Origin: Actinomycetes bacterium
GTDB lineage: Bacteria; Actinomycetota; CALGFH01
Direction of reading: 5' to 3'
DNA: 18,273 nucleotides
NCBI GenBank assembly: GCA_030146615.1
Contig: JASLBL010000105.1
Span: 1 to 18,273 of the forward strand
The first letter of the stretch is position 1, and every line of letters begins with the position of its first letter. Shown one piece after another: positions 7,339 through 14,672 of this stretch. The position numbers and the translations under genes were made by a program. The notes beneath the pieces were generated by a model. It was not told the DNA's origin and made no database searches. It was given only the letters and a program-made list of their open reading frames with translations.

Positions 7339-7343
7339 CGCGT

Positions 7344-8498
7344 TCAGCGCACCGAACGCGCCGGCTCCAGCGGGCCGATGCCGGTGCCGAACCGCTCGTC
7401 GGCCAGCGCGAACGCGGCCACGGCGAGCGGCGCCACCGGCGGGCCGGCCGGCACCCGCTCGGGGTCGAGGCTCAGGCGCACGAACCCGCCGACCCCCGAC
7501 GGCCCGAAGGCGAGTGTCCCGTCCGGCGGCCGCCCGCCCCCGGCCACCCGGCAGGCGCCGCCCTCGAACACCACCGCCAGCTCCTGGCTGGTCCCCGCGG
7601 CCGCGGGCGCCACCTGGGTCACGGTCCAGGCGCCGCCGGCGCGGGACCGGTCGGCGACCTCCAGCAGCTCGCGCTCCAGGTGGCCGGGGCCGTAGGCCAG
7701 CGGCTCGCCCTCGATCAGGGCCCGGTCGAGCAGGGGGACCGGCAGCTCGGGCAGGTCCCTGGTCATCACCGACAGCCCGGCCCCGAGGCGCGTGTTGAGC
7801 TCGGTGGGCAGGAACCCGCCGGCCGTCAGCACCCCGTCGACGGTGAACGCGCCGCGGTAGCCGACCCGTTCGCGCAACCCGTCCCCGACCCGGCGGGCCA
7901 GGTGGCGCATCGCCTCCCGGTCGGCGGCGGGCGGGTCCCAGAAGGTGGCCGCGCCCGCGTAGACCGCGTCGTCCTCGCTCCGGACCCAGCGCAGGAGCTG
8001 GGCCCCGCCGTTGAACCCCTGGCGGGCGTCGCCTGCCCAGGCGGTGCCGGCGCCCCGGTCCAGCCGCGCGGCCGCGGCCCGGAGGGCCTGCGGCTCGGCC
8101 GCCACCACCGCCGACGGCGCCCTGGCCACACCCAGGTCGTCCCAGAGCTGGTCGACGACGACCTTGTCCTCCAGCCGCCGCCACTCGGGCCGCCGGGGCC
8201 CGTACACCCGCCGGCCGGCGATCTCCGGCAGCTCGTTGAACATCGGGCTCAGCACCAGCGCCCGCCGCTCCGGGTCCCACCGGTCGAAGGCGTCAGCCAC
8301 CTCGACCGGCAGGAGCCGCAGCAGCTTCATGGCCATCCGGATCTCGGCCACGATATCGGGCGCCCGCAGCTCGACCACGCACCACTCCGCCTCGTCCGCC
8401 CTCGGAACCTCCCCCGTCCCGACCCCAGTGGCGAGCAGGAACGGCCGCTCCGCCCCCAGCTCCCGCACCCGCCGGCACAGCCCTGTCAACGCCGCCAA
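7344..8498 (-). CDS. ATP-grasp domain protein, function unknown (5' end frame-displaced)
   Basis: The protein is 384 aa from the first in-frame start, a TTG at 8498. The middle looks like an ATP-grasp ligase: a basic conserved patch R107-x4-DK (K112 candidate nucleotide lysine), a glycine loop QGFNGGA (residues 160-166), a strand-turn YRGAFTVDGVL (214-224) and the metal-binding E-x-N pattern in FLPTELNTR (E233, N235). ATP-grasp enzymes usually join a carboxylate to an amine, thiol or another nucleophile using ATP; no substrate can be named. The start region LTGLCRRVRELGAERPF reads like the interior of a Rossmann-type pre-ATP-grasp domain, and the missing first strand lies just upstream in another frame. 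It follows the ThDP-family gene in the same operon. Confidence 0.7.
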   Translation of the reverse strand: MAALTGLCRRVRELGAERPFLLATGVGTGEVPRADEAEWCVVELRAPDIVAEIRMAMKLLRLLPVEVADAFDRWDPERRALVLSPMFNELPEIAGRRVYGPRRPEWRRLEDKVVVDQLWDDLGVARAPSAVVAAEPQALRAAAARLDRGAGTAWAGDARQGFNGGAQLLRWVRSEDDAVYAGAATFWDPPAADREAMRHLARRVGDGLRERVGYRGAFTVDGVLTAGGFLPTELNTRLGAGLSVMTRDLPELPVPLLDRALIEGEPLAYGPGHLERELLEVADRSRAGGAWTVTQVAPAAAGTSQELAVVFEGGACRVAGGGRPPDGTLAFGPSGVGGFVRLSLDPERVPAGPPVAPLAVAAFALADERFGTGIGPLEPARSVR

Positions 8499-8572
8499 CG
8501 GCCCCCCCCGGTCAGCACCACCTTCCGCCCGGCGAACACCCCCCGAAGCTCCTCAACCAGGCTGGGTCCCAT
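8499..8572 (-). other. Displaced 5' end of the ATP-grasp gene with a G8 run
   Basis: On the minus strand an ATG at 8572-8570, 14 bp after the stop of the ThDP-family gene, opens a frame that reads MGPSLVEELRGVFAGRKVVLTGG. This is a plausible helix plus first Rossmann strand. It then meets a run of eight G (8502-8509 as C on the + strand) and stops almost at once. Adding one G or removing two would join it in frame to PLAALTGLCRRVREL of the main reading frame. The in-frame region upstream of TTG 8498 hits a stop at 8553. This is either a sequencing or assembly error in the homopolymer, a true frameshift, or a slippage site. Confidence 0.65.
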
Positions 8573-8586
8573 GGCCGTGGTTGCGG

Positions 8587-10230
8587 TCAGGCGCCGCCGG
8601 CCATGGCCGGGCGGGGGAGCTCTTCGGGGTTGACGAGGACGTCGACCAGGGCGGGGCCGGGGGCTGAGAAGGCGCGGCGGACGGCGGGTTCCACGTCGGC
8701 GGCGTATTCGACGCGCAGGCCGAGGGCGCCGTTGGCGCGGGCCCAGGAGGCGAAGTCGGCGGGGCCGCCGGGGGTGCCGTTGTGGCCGGTGCGGAGGCGG
8801 CGGCCGAGGGAGGAGACGTTGCTGACCACGACCTTGACCGGCAGGCGGTACTGGATGGCCGTGAGCAGCTCGCCCATGACCTTGGCGAACCCGTCGGAGC
8901 CGGTGACGGCGATGCAGGCCCGGCCGGGGTGGGCCCACTGGGCGGCGATGGCGTACGGCACGCCGGCGGCGATCGTGGCCAGGTTGGCCGAGAGGAGGTA
9001 CTGGCGGTCCCCGCGGACGTCGAAGTGGCGGGCCGACCAGGTCGCGACCGTGCCCGAGTCGGAGGCCAGGATGGCGTCGGGAGCGGCGCACCGGTCCACC
9101 ACCCGCATCAGGTACTGCGGCTGGATCGGGTCGCGGGTCTGGTCCTCGAGCTCGTCCAGCCGGTCCCGCCAGGCGGCCATGCCCGCCTGGGCCTGGGTCA
9201 GGAAGCCACGGTCGGTCCTGCGGTGGAGCAGCGGGAGCAGCGCTCCCAGGGTCTCGGCGGCGTCGCCGAGCAGGACCACCTCGGTGGCGCCGGAGGCGCC
9301 GAGGCGGGCCGGGTCGGTCTCGATCTGGACGGCCCGGACCTTGGCCGGGTCGGGCACGTTGGCCGCCCAGGGGAAGCTGGTCCCGACCAGCAGGAGGGTG
9401 TCGGCGCCCTCCAGGGCCTCCTCGGAGGGGCGGGTCCCGAGCACGCCGATGCAGCCGGTGGTGAACGGGTGGTCGTCGGGGACGGCCGCCTTGCCGGGCA
9501 GGGACTTGACCACCGGCCCGGCGACCGCGTCGGCCACCGCCAGCAGCTCCTCCCTGGCCGCCAGCCCGCCCGCCCCGACCAGCAGGGCGACCCGGCTGCC
9601 CTGGTTGAGCACGTCGGCCGCCCGGTGCAGGTCGGCGTCGGGCGGAACCCCGGGGCCGGCAGTGAACAGCGGGGCCGTCGGCGGGGTGCCGGTCGGGGTG
9701 GTCAGCATCCACGGGCTGGTCTCGGCCGCGGTCTCCTCCAGGCCCGGCGGGAACGTGATGTGGGAGACCGTCCCCCGGGCCAGGGCGTGGCCGATACCGA
9801 TGTCGACCACGGCCGGGATCTGCATGGGCACGTTGACCCGCACGTTGTAGTCGGCGACGTCGTCGAACGCCGTCTCCAGGGCCAGCTCCTGTCGGAAGCT
9901 GGTGCCGAGCAGCCGGATCTCCTGGCTCTCGGTGATGGCCAGGACCGGCTGGTGGTCGAGCTTGGCGTCGTACAGCCCGCCCAGCAGCCGCAGCGCCCCC
10001 GGGCCGGAGGTGGCCAGGCAGACGCCGACGCGCCCGGTCGCCTTGGCGTACCCGGCGGCCATCAGGGCGGCCGCCTCCTCGTGGTGGACCAGCACCAGCC
10101 GGATCTGGTCGCCGAACCGCCGGAACGCCTCGACGACCCCGTCGGAGCGGTCCGCCGGCAGCCCGAAGACCGTGTCGACCCCCCAGTCGACCAGCCGCCC
10201 AACCAGCAGGTCCGCCGTGAGCTCCCGCAC
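8587..10230 (-). CDS. Thiamine-diphosphate-family enzyme (pyruvate oxidase/acetolactate synthase-like) with altered cofactor motif
   Basis: The 547-aa protein has the three-domain order of the POX/AHAS family. The N-terminal pyrimidine-binding domain has catalytic-Glu motif HEE at residues 50-52 and SGPG at 75-78. The central domain (about 190-335) contains VALLVGAGG. The C-terminal diphosphate-binding domain spans about 370-535. Such enzymes cleave or join 2-keto acids. The cofactor-metal motif is unusual: instead of GDG-x(24-27)-NN it reads G444-S-D-G447 and N471-V472, so both side chains that normally hold Mg2+ are changed. The start is GTG 10230, with GAGGGG just upstream. It lies 63 bp after dhaL and 14 bp before the displaced ATG of the ATP-grasp gene. 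The reaction is unknown; a glycerol or dihydroxyacetone link is context only. Confidence 0.82.
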   Translation of the reverse strand: MRELTADLLVGRLVDWGVDTVFGLPADRSDGVVEAFRRFGDQIRLVLVHHEEAAALMAAGYAKATGRVGVCLATSGPGALRLLGGLYDAKLDHQPVLAITESQEIRLLGTSFRQELALETAFDDVADYNVRVNVPMQIPAVVDIGIGHALARGTVSHITFPPGLEETAAETSPWMLTTPTGTPPTAPLFTAGPGVPPDADLHRAADVLNQGSRVALLVGAGGLAAREELLAVADAVAGPVVKSLPGKAAVPDDHPFTTGCIGVLGTRPSEEALEGADTLLLVGTSFPWAANVPDPAKVRAVQIETDPARLGASGATEVVLLGDAAETLGALLPLLHRRTDRGFLTQAQAGMAAWRDRLDELEDQTRDPIQPQYLMRVVDRCAAPDAILASDSGTVATWSARHFDVRGDRQYLLSANLATIAAGVPYAIAAQWAHPGRACIAVTGSDGFAKVMGELLTAIQYRLPVKVVVSNVSSLGRRLRTGHNGTPGGPADFASWARANGALGLRVEYAADVEPAVRRAFSAPGPALVDVLVNPEELPRPAMAGGA

Positions 10231-10293
10231 CAGGCCCCTCCCCGAGCTTGGCGAATGTGTCCGGAAGCTACCAGATTGTGGTTGATTGTTCGA
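10231..10293 (-). promoter_or_regulatory. AT-richer spacer with direct repeats between dhaL and the ThDP-family gene
   Basis: The 63-bp spacer is noticeably richer in A/T than its surroundings. GATTGT occurs twice, exactly 10 bp apart (10274-10279 and 10284-10289 on the + strand), one helical turn, next to the dhaL stop. This could hold an internal promoter or an operator for the last two genes. No good -35/-10 pair was identified. Confidence 0.3.
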
Positions 10294-10929
10294 TCAGCGA
10301 CCGTTGACGACGTCGGCCAGGGCCTTGAGGATCAGGTGGGTCGAGGTGGCGCCGGGGTCCTGGTGGTCGCGGGAGCGCTCGCCGAGGTAGCTGGCCCGGC
10401 CCTTGCGGGCGACCATCGGGATGGTCGCCTTCATGCCGGCTTCGGCGGCCGCGGCGGCCTCGTCGAGAGCCGTCCCCAGCTCCCTGCCTTCGGCCAGGGC
10501 GGCGTCCAGGGCCTCCAACGCCGGGTGCCAGGCGTCCAGCATGGTCTTGTCCTCGAGCTGGGCCTTGCCCCGGGCGACCACGCTGTCGTAGCCGGCCCGC
10601 AGCGCCGCCGCCAGCCGCTGGTCCTCGACCTCTGTTGCGTCGCCCAGCTCCTTCCCCATGCCGAGGAACAGCGACCCGTACAGCGGCCCCGAGGCCCCGC
10701 CGACCTTGCCGATCAGGGCCATGCCGATGGCCTTGAACGTGCTCCCGTAGTCCTGGTCGCCCTCAAGGCCGTCGAGGCGCTGGACGGCGGCCTTGAACCC
10801 CCGGTTCATGTTGGTGCCGTGGTCGCCGTCGCCGATGGCCGAGTCCAGCTTGGTCAGGGCGGGCGCGTGCTCCTCGATCACGGCCGCCGTCCGCCGGACC
10901 CAGGCCACGGCCTGGGCCACCGAGAACAC
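10294..10929 (-). CDS. dhaL: Dihydroxyacetone kinase, ADP-binding subunit DhaL
   Basis: DhaL (211 aa) holds the ADP/ATP and phosphorylates dihydroxyacetone bound on DhaK. The Mg-nucleotide site is intact in LDSAIGDGDHGTNMNRG, with the Asp triad of GDGDH near residues 24-33. The family segments GGASGPLYGSLFLGMG, DAWHPALEAL and GATSTHLILKAL follow in order. In PTS-type systems DhaM recharges the ADP; no dhaM is present here. GTG 10929 is chosen because it lies 2 bp after the dhaK stop with a G-rich ribosome site in the dhaK end; the frame extends further upstream only as antisense-like sequence over dhaK. Confidence 0.92.
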   Translation of the reverse strand: MFSVAQAVAWVRRTAAVIEEHAPALTKLDSAIGDGDHGTNMNRGFKAAVQRLDGLEGDQDYGSTFKAIGMALIGKVGGASGPLYGSLFLGMGKELGDATEVEDQRLAAALRAGYDSVVARGKAQLEDKTMLDAWHPALEALDAALAEGRELGTALDEAAAAAEAGMKATIPMVARKGRASYLGERSRDHQDPGATSTHLILKALADVVNGR

Positions 10930-10931
10930 GG

Positions 10932-11933
10932 CTACACCCCCCGGCGCAGCGCCGGGGTGTGCACCGGGGCGTCCCAGAGCCGGGTCTTCTCGTCGTCCAG
11001 GCGCAGGATGGTGACCGAGGCGCCCTGCATCTCCAGCGAGGTGATGAACGGCCCGATCAGGTTCCGGGTCGCCTGCACGCCGCCCTCGTCCAAGAGCTGG
11101 ACGACCCGCCGGTAGATCACGTACAGCTCGGCCAGGGGCGTGCCGCCCATGGAGTTGACGAACACCAGCACCTGGTCGCCCGAGTTGAGCCCCAGGTCCT
11201 CGATCACCGGCCGGGTCAGCCGGTCGGTCAGCTGGTCGGCGCTCTCCATCTTGATCCGCTCGCGGCCCGGCTCCCCGTGGATGCCGATGCCGATCTCGAC
11301 CTCGTCGTCGCCCAGGTCGAAGGTCGGCGACCCCGCCGCCGGGACGATGCAGGAGGTCAGGGCCAGCCCCATCGAGCGCACGTTGGCGTTGACGTCGCGG
11401 GCGAGCTCGGCCACCGAGGCCAGGTCGGCGCCCTCCTCGGCCTTGGCCCCGACGATCTTCTCCATCAGCACGGTCCCGCCGACCCCGCGCCGGCCCTGGG
11501 TGTAGAGCGAGTCCTTGACGGCCACGTCGTCGTCCACGACCACGCTCTCGACCTCGACCCCGCCTTCGCGTCCCAGGTCGGCCGCCATCTCGAAGTTCAT
11601 GATGTCGCCCGAGTAGTTCTTGACGATGTGGAGCACCCCGGCCCCGCCGTCGACCTTCCTGGTCGCCCACTCCATCTGGTCCGGCGTCGGCGAGGTGAAC
11701 ACCTCACCTGGGCAGGCCGCGTCCAGCATCCCCTTGCCCACGAACCCGCCGTGCATCGGCTCGTGGCCCGACCCGCCCCCGGAGATGACCCCGACCTTGC
11801 CCTGCACGGGAGCGTCGTTCCGGAAGACGACGAACGGGTCGTAGTTGACGTCGATGAGGTCGCGATGGGCCTTCTGCATGCCCTCCAGCGACTCCCTGAC
11901 GAAGTCGTCCACCGAGTTGATGAGCTTCTTCAC
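10932..11933 (-). CDS. dhaK: Dihydroxyacetone kinase, substrate-binding subunit DhaK
   Basis: DhaK (333 aa) binds dihydroxyacetone covalently through a histidine so that DhaL can phosphorylate it to DHAP. The segment SGGGSGHEPMH (about residues 51-61) and the substrate-linking His in GIGIHGEPG are both present, as are KNYSGDIMNFEMA and the FVNSMGGTPLAELY segment. The length matches single-domain PTS-type DhaK (about 330-356 aa) rather than fused ATP-type kinases. Related kinases can act on erythrulose-type ketoses, so the substrate is not certain. The start is GTG 11933, preceded by AAAGGAAA. Its stop lies 2 bp before dhaL, so the two are co-translated. Confidence 0.94.
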   Translation of the reverse strand: MKKLINSVDDFVRESLEGMQKAHRDLIDVNYDPFVVFRNDAPVQGKVGVISGGGSGHEPMHGGFVGKGMLDAACPGEVFTSPTPDQMEWATRKVDGGAGVLHIVKNYSGDIMNFEMAADLGREGGVEVESVVVDDDVAVKDSLYTQGRRGVGGTVLMEKIVGAKAEEGADLASVAELARDVNANVRSMGLALTSCIVPAAGSPTFDLGDDEVEIGIGIHGEPGRERIKMESADQLTDRLTRPVIEDLGLNSGDQVLVFVNSMGGTPLAELYVIYRRVVQLLDEGGVQATRNLIGPFITSLEMQGASVTILRLDDEKTRLWDAPVHTPALRRGV

Positions 11934-11976
11934 ACCGGTTTCCTTTCATCGAGCCCAGGGCAGGGGTCGTTGGAAT

Positions 11977-12042
11977 GGTCCGGCGGAGGTCCCCGACGAC
12001 CGACTGTCGTTCTCGGAGTGAGGCGGGGGCCTTCGCCGGACC
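11977..12042 (-). promoter_or_regulatory. Long imperfect inverted repeat in the glpK-dhaK spacer
   Basis: GGTCCGGCGGAGG (11977-11989) and CCTTCGCCGGACC (12030-12042) pair over 13 positions with one mismatch. Smaller possible pairings lie inside (ACGAC with GTCGT; CCCCG with the GCGGGGG side). The spacer of 125 bp is long for this operon. It may be a partial terminator or an RNA-processing site that sets dhaKL levels below glpFK. No promoter for dhaK was clearly seen. Confidence 0.5.
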
Positions 12043-12058
12043 TACCCCGGCAAACCTC

Positions 12059-13573
12059 CTAGTCCACCCACCCCCGCGTGCGCTCGATCGCCTTCTTCCA
12101 CTGCGTGTAGCCGGTCTCCCGCTGGTCCTCGGACCAACTCGGCTCGAAGGTCCGGTCCACCTGCCAGTTCTCGCGCATCTCGTCCAGCGAGGACCAGTAG
12201 CCGGTGGCCAGCCCGGCCAGGTAGGCCGCGCCGAGGGCGGTTGTCTCCTGGACCTGGGGCCGGATCACCGGGATCCCGAGGATGTCGGCCTGGAGCTGCA
12301 TGAGGAAGTTGTTCTTGACCGAGCCGCCGTCGACCCGCAGGTCCTCCAGCCGCTTGCCGGAGTCCTGCTCCACGGCCTCGACCACGTCACGGCTCTGGTA
12401 GCACTCGGACTCGAGCGTCGCCCGGACCAGGTGGGCCCGGTTGACGTAGCGGGTCAGGCCGACGATGACCCCGCGGGCGCGCTCGTCCCAGTAGGGGGCG
12501 AACAGGCCCGAGAAGGCCGGCACGAAGATGGCGCCCCCGGAGTCCTCGACCGACTGGGCGATCTCCTCGGTCTCGTTGGCGTCCTTGATCATCTTGAGGT
12601 TGTCGCGCAGCCACTGGACGGCCGCGCCGGTGATGGCGATCGAGCCCTCGAGGGCGTAGAAGCTGTTGCCCTTCTCGAGCGCGTAGAACCCGGTGGTCAG
12701 CAGGCCCGACTTGGACGGCACGACCTCCTGGCCGGTGTTCTGGAGCAGGAAGTTGCCGGTGCCGTAGGTGTTCTTGGCCTGGCCGACGTCGAAGCAGGTC
12801 TGGCCGAACAGGGCGGCCTGCTGGTCGCCGGCGTCCCCGGCGATCGGGACCTCGCCCCCGAGGGCGCCGTCGGCGAGGGTGCTGCCGTAGGTCTCGCGGT
12901 CCGAGGAGGGCCGCAGCTCGGGCAGCATCGACCTGGGGATGTTGAGCTCGGCCAGGATGTGGTCGTCCCAGTCGGTGTTGGCCAGGTTGAACAGCATGGT
13001 CCGGGAGGCGTTGGTGTAGTCGGTGATGTGCCGGCCGCCGTTGACCCCGCCGGTCAGGTTCCAGATCAGCCAGGTGTCGGTGTTGCCGAACAGGAGGTCG
13101 CCCCGCTCGGCCCGCTCCCGTGCGCCCTCGACGTTCTCCAGGATCCAGGCGATCTTGGTGCCGGAGAAGTAGGTGGCGATGACCAGGCCGGTCTTGGGCT
13201 TGATCTCGTCCTCGTAGCCCTCGTCCTTCCACCGGGACACGATCGGCTGGGTGCGGGTGTCCTGCCAGACGATCGCGTTGTAGACGGGCTCGCCGGTGTT
13301 CTTGTCCCACACGACGGTGGTCTCGCGCTGGTTGGTGATCCCGACCGCGGCGAGGTTGTCGGCGCTCAGGTTGTTGTCCGACAGGACCTTGGAGGTCACC
13401 TGCTGGGTCTTGTCCCAGATCTCCTTGGGGTCGTGCTCGACCCAGCCGGCCTGGGGGTAGATCTGCTCGTGCTCGAGCTGGGCCGCGCCGGCCGAGGTGC
13501 CGTTGTGCTGGAAGAGCATGGCCCGGGTCGAGGTGGTTCCCTGGTCGATCGCGAGGACGTACTCCTTCGCCAT
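12059..13573 (-). CDS. glpK: Glycerol kinase
   Basis: GlpK (504 aa) phosphorylates glycerol with ATP to give sn-glycerol-3-phosphate, the substrate of both GlpABC and PgsA in this window. FGGY-family marks are clear: DQGTTSTRA (residues 10-18), NQRETTVVWD and WQDTRT for substrate contact, GDAGDQQAALFGQ with the catalytic Asp region, and YGTGNFLL and RVDGGSVKNNFLMQ in the C-terminal half. The loop just before GDAGDQQ reads YGSTLADGALGGEV and has no histidine where HPr-phosphorylated Gram-positive enzymes carry one (recalled), so PTS activation is unlikely. ATG 13573 has a perfect AGGAGG six bases upstream; a longer in-frame start adds 17 Pro/Arg-rich residues and has no such site. Confidence 0.97.
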   Translation of the reverse strand: MAKEYVLAIDQGTTSTRAMLFQHNGTSAGAAQLEHEQIYPQAGWVEHDPKEIWDKTQQVTSKVLSDNNLSADNLAAVGITNQRETTVVWDKNTGEPVYNAIVWQDTRTQPIVSRWKDEGYEDEIKPKTGLVIATYFSGTKIAWILENVEGARERAERGDLLFGNTDTWLIWNLTGGVNGGRHITDYTNASRTMLFNLANTDWDDHILAELNIPRSMLPELRPSSDRETYGSTLADGALGGEVPIAGDAGDQQAALFGQTCFDVGQAKNTYGTGNFLLQNTGQEVVPSKSGLLTTGFYALEKGNSFYALEGSIAITGAAVQWLRDNLKMIKDANETEEIAQSVEDSGGAIFVPAFSGLFAPYWDERARGVIVGLTRYVNRAHLVRATLESECYQSRDVVEAVEQDSGKRLEDLRVDGGSVKNNFLMQLQADILGIPVIRPQVQETTALGAAYLAGLATGYWSSLDEMRENWQVDRTFEPSWSEDQRETGYTQWKKAIERTRGWVD

Positions 13574-13612
13574 CCTTGGCCTCCTGTCCGGTGGGGTGGG
13601 GGAGCGTTCGAC

Positions 13613-13642
13613 GGGAGGCGGCACCGGGCGGCGCCGCCTCCC
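13613..13642 (-). promoter_or_regulatory. 10-bp stem-loop between glpF and glpK
   Basis: GGGAGGCGGC (13613-13622) is perfectly inverted at 13633-13642, with a 10-base G/C-rich loop that can pair further. It lies in the 83-bp spacer, 14 bp after the glpF stop and about 40 bp before the glpK start. It likely stabilises the glpF 3' end or partly terminates, tuning the glpF:glpK ratio. Confidence 0.6.
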
Positions 13643-13656
13643 TCACGGACGGCGAG

Positions 13657-14523
13657 CTATCTCGCCTCGGGCGGGCGGGTCTCCACCCGCTCGCCGGTGT
13701 CCGGCACCTCGGGGGTCGCCCGCCCGACCTCCGGTTCCTCGACGGGCAGGAAGCGGCCGATGAACCCGTCGTAGATGTAGGCGCCGATCACGCCGCCGAT
13801 CAGCGGCCCGATGATCGGCACCCAGAAGTAGAAGTCCCCGTTGGGCGCCTTCATGGCGGTCGACCAGCCGGTGAACCAGGAGGCCAGCCGCGGCCCGAAG
13901 TCGCGGGCCGGGTTGATCGCGTAGCCGGACAGCGCGCCCAGGCTCATGCCGATCACGACCACCGCCAGGCCGATGATGAACGGGGCCATGTTCGACCCCG
14001 GCGCGGTGTTGCGGGCGTCGATGATCGCCAGGACCAGCATCACCAGCGCGGCCGTGCCGATGATCTCGCTGCGCAGCCCGCCCCAGATCGACATGCCGGG
14101 CCCGGGCGAGGTCGAGTACACGCCCTGGGTGGCGAAGGTCTTGCCCGGGTCGACCTGATTGAACCACTCGTAGAAGTTCCAACGGATCAACAGGGCGGCC
14201 ACGAACGCCCCGAGGACCTGGGCGATCCAGTAGGGGCCGACCTTGGCCCAGGGGAACCCCCGCCGCACGGCCAGGGCGAGGGTCACGGCCGGGTTGATGT
14301 GGGCGCCGCTGATGCCGCCGGCCACATAGATGCCCATCACCACCCCGAAGCCCCAGGCGAAGTTCACCGTGGTGAAGTTGCCGAAGGTGCCCGGGGCCGG
14401 GGCCGGGTCGCCGACCGCGTTGCGCAGCACGAAGTGGGCGACCACGCCCAGGCCGAAGATCAACAGCGTGAAGGTGCCGAGGAACTCGGCAAACAGCTCG
14501 GCAGCGTAGGTGTTCCGTCGCAA
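13657..14523 (-). CDS. glpF: Glycerol facilitator (MIP/aquaporin family)
   Basis: This 288-aa inner-membrane channel lets glycerol in by diffusion. It has six hydrophobic segments and the two half-helix motifs of the family: GAHINPAVT with NPA at residues 77-79 and GYAINPARDFGPR with NPA at 204-206. The Asp after the second NPAR is typical of glycerol channels rather than water-only channels. The C-terminal 30 residues are a Pro/Glu-rich cytoplasmic tail. The start is TTG 14523, chosen because AAGGAGGG lies 7 bases upstream and the first residues (RRNTYAAELFAEFLGTF) are a normal GlpF N terminus. It is the first gene of the operon, followed by glpK, dhaK and dhaL. Confidence 0.95.
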   Translation of the reverse strand: MRRNTYAAELFAEFLGTFTLLIFGLGVVAHFVLRNAVGDPAPAPGTFGNFTTVNFAWGFGVVMGIYVAGGISGAHINPAVTLALAVRRGFPWAKVGPYWIAQVLGAFVAALLIRWNFYEWFNQVDPGKTFATQGVYSTSPGPGMSIWGGLRSEIIGTAALVMLVLAIIDARNTAPGSNMAPFIIGLAVVVIGMSLGALSGYAINPARDFGPRLASWFTGWSTAMKAPNGDFYFWVPIIGPLIGGVIGAYIYDGFIGRFLPVEEPEVGRATPEVPDTGERVETRPPEAR

Positions 14524-14547
14524 CGAACAGCCCTCCTTGCTCCCCCC

Positions 14548-14575
14548 CTGCCTGACCGTTCCTGCCTGACCGTTC
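14548..14575. repeat. Perfect 14-bp tandem duplication in the glpF leader
   Basis: CTGCCTGACCGTTC occurs twice back to back (14548-14561 and 14562-14575), between the palindromic operator candidate and the glpF ribosome site. It could be a pair of regulator half-sites or a simple slippage duplication. Confidence 0.6.
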
Positions 14576-14613
14576 TCGCAATTCCCGACGGCGGGCCGGG
14601 TCCTCCCTCCCCG

Positions 14614-14632
14614 TGTTCGGTCATGCCGAACA
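14614..14632. promoter_or_regulatory. Perfect palindromic operator candidate upstream of glpF
   Basis: TGTTCGG - 5 bp - CCGAACA is a perfect 7-bp inverted repeat. It lies a few bases downstream of the inferred glpF transcription start, a common place for a repressor. IclR-family repressors of the GylR type control glycerol operons in Streptomyces, and a TTCG/CGAA-type palindrome would suit one. No regulator gene lies in the window, so the binding protein is inference. Confidence 0.55.
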
Positions 14633-14642
14633 GTGTTGGGAC

Positions 14643-14672
14643 ATTCACGCGCGGGGCTGCTTGCGTTGTCAA
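14643..14672 (-). promoter_or_regulatory. Probable promoter of the glpF-glpK-dhaK-dhaL operon
   Basis: On the minus strand a perfect TTGACA (14672-14667) is followed after 18 bp by GTGAAT (14648-14643), a poor match to TAnnnT. Transcription would begin near 14636, just ahead of the palindrome at 14632-14614. The strong -35 with a weak -10 fits a regulated promoter; the exact -10 is uncertain. Confidence 0.45.

Noticed and set aside
14614..14632. LexA (SOS) box
   Set aside because: The half-sites are inverted relative to the actinobacterial SOS box (CGAAC...GTTCG); here GTTCG comes first, and the gene context is glycerol use, not DNA repair.
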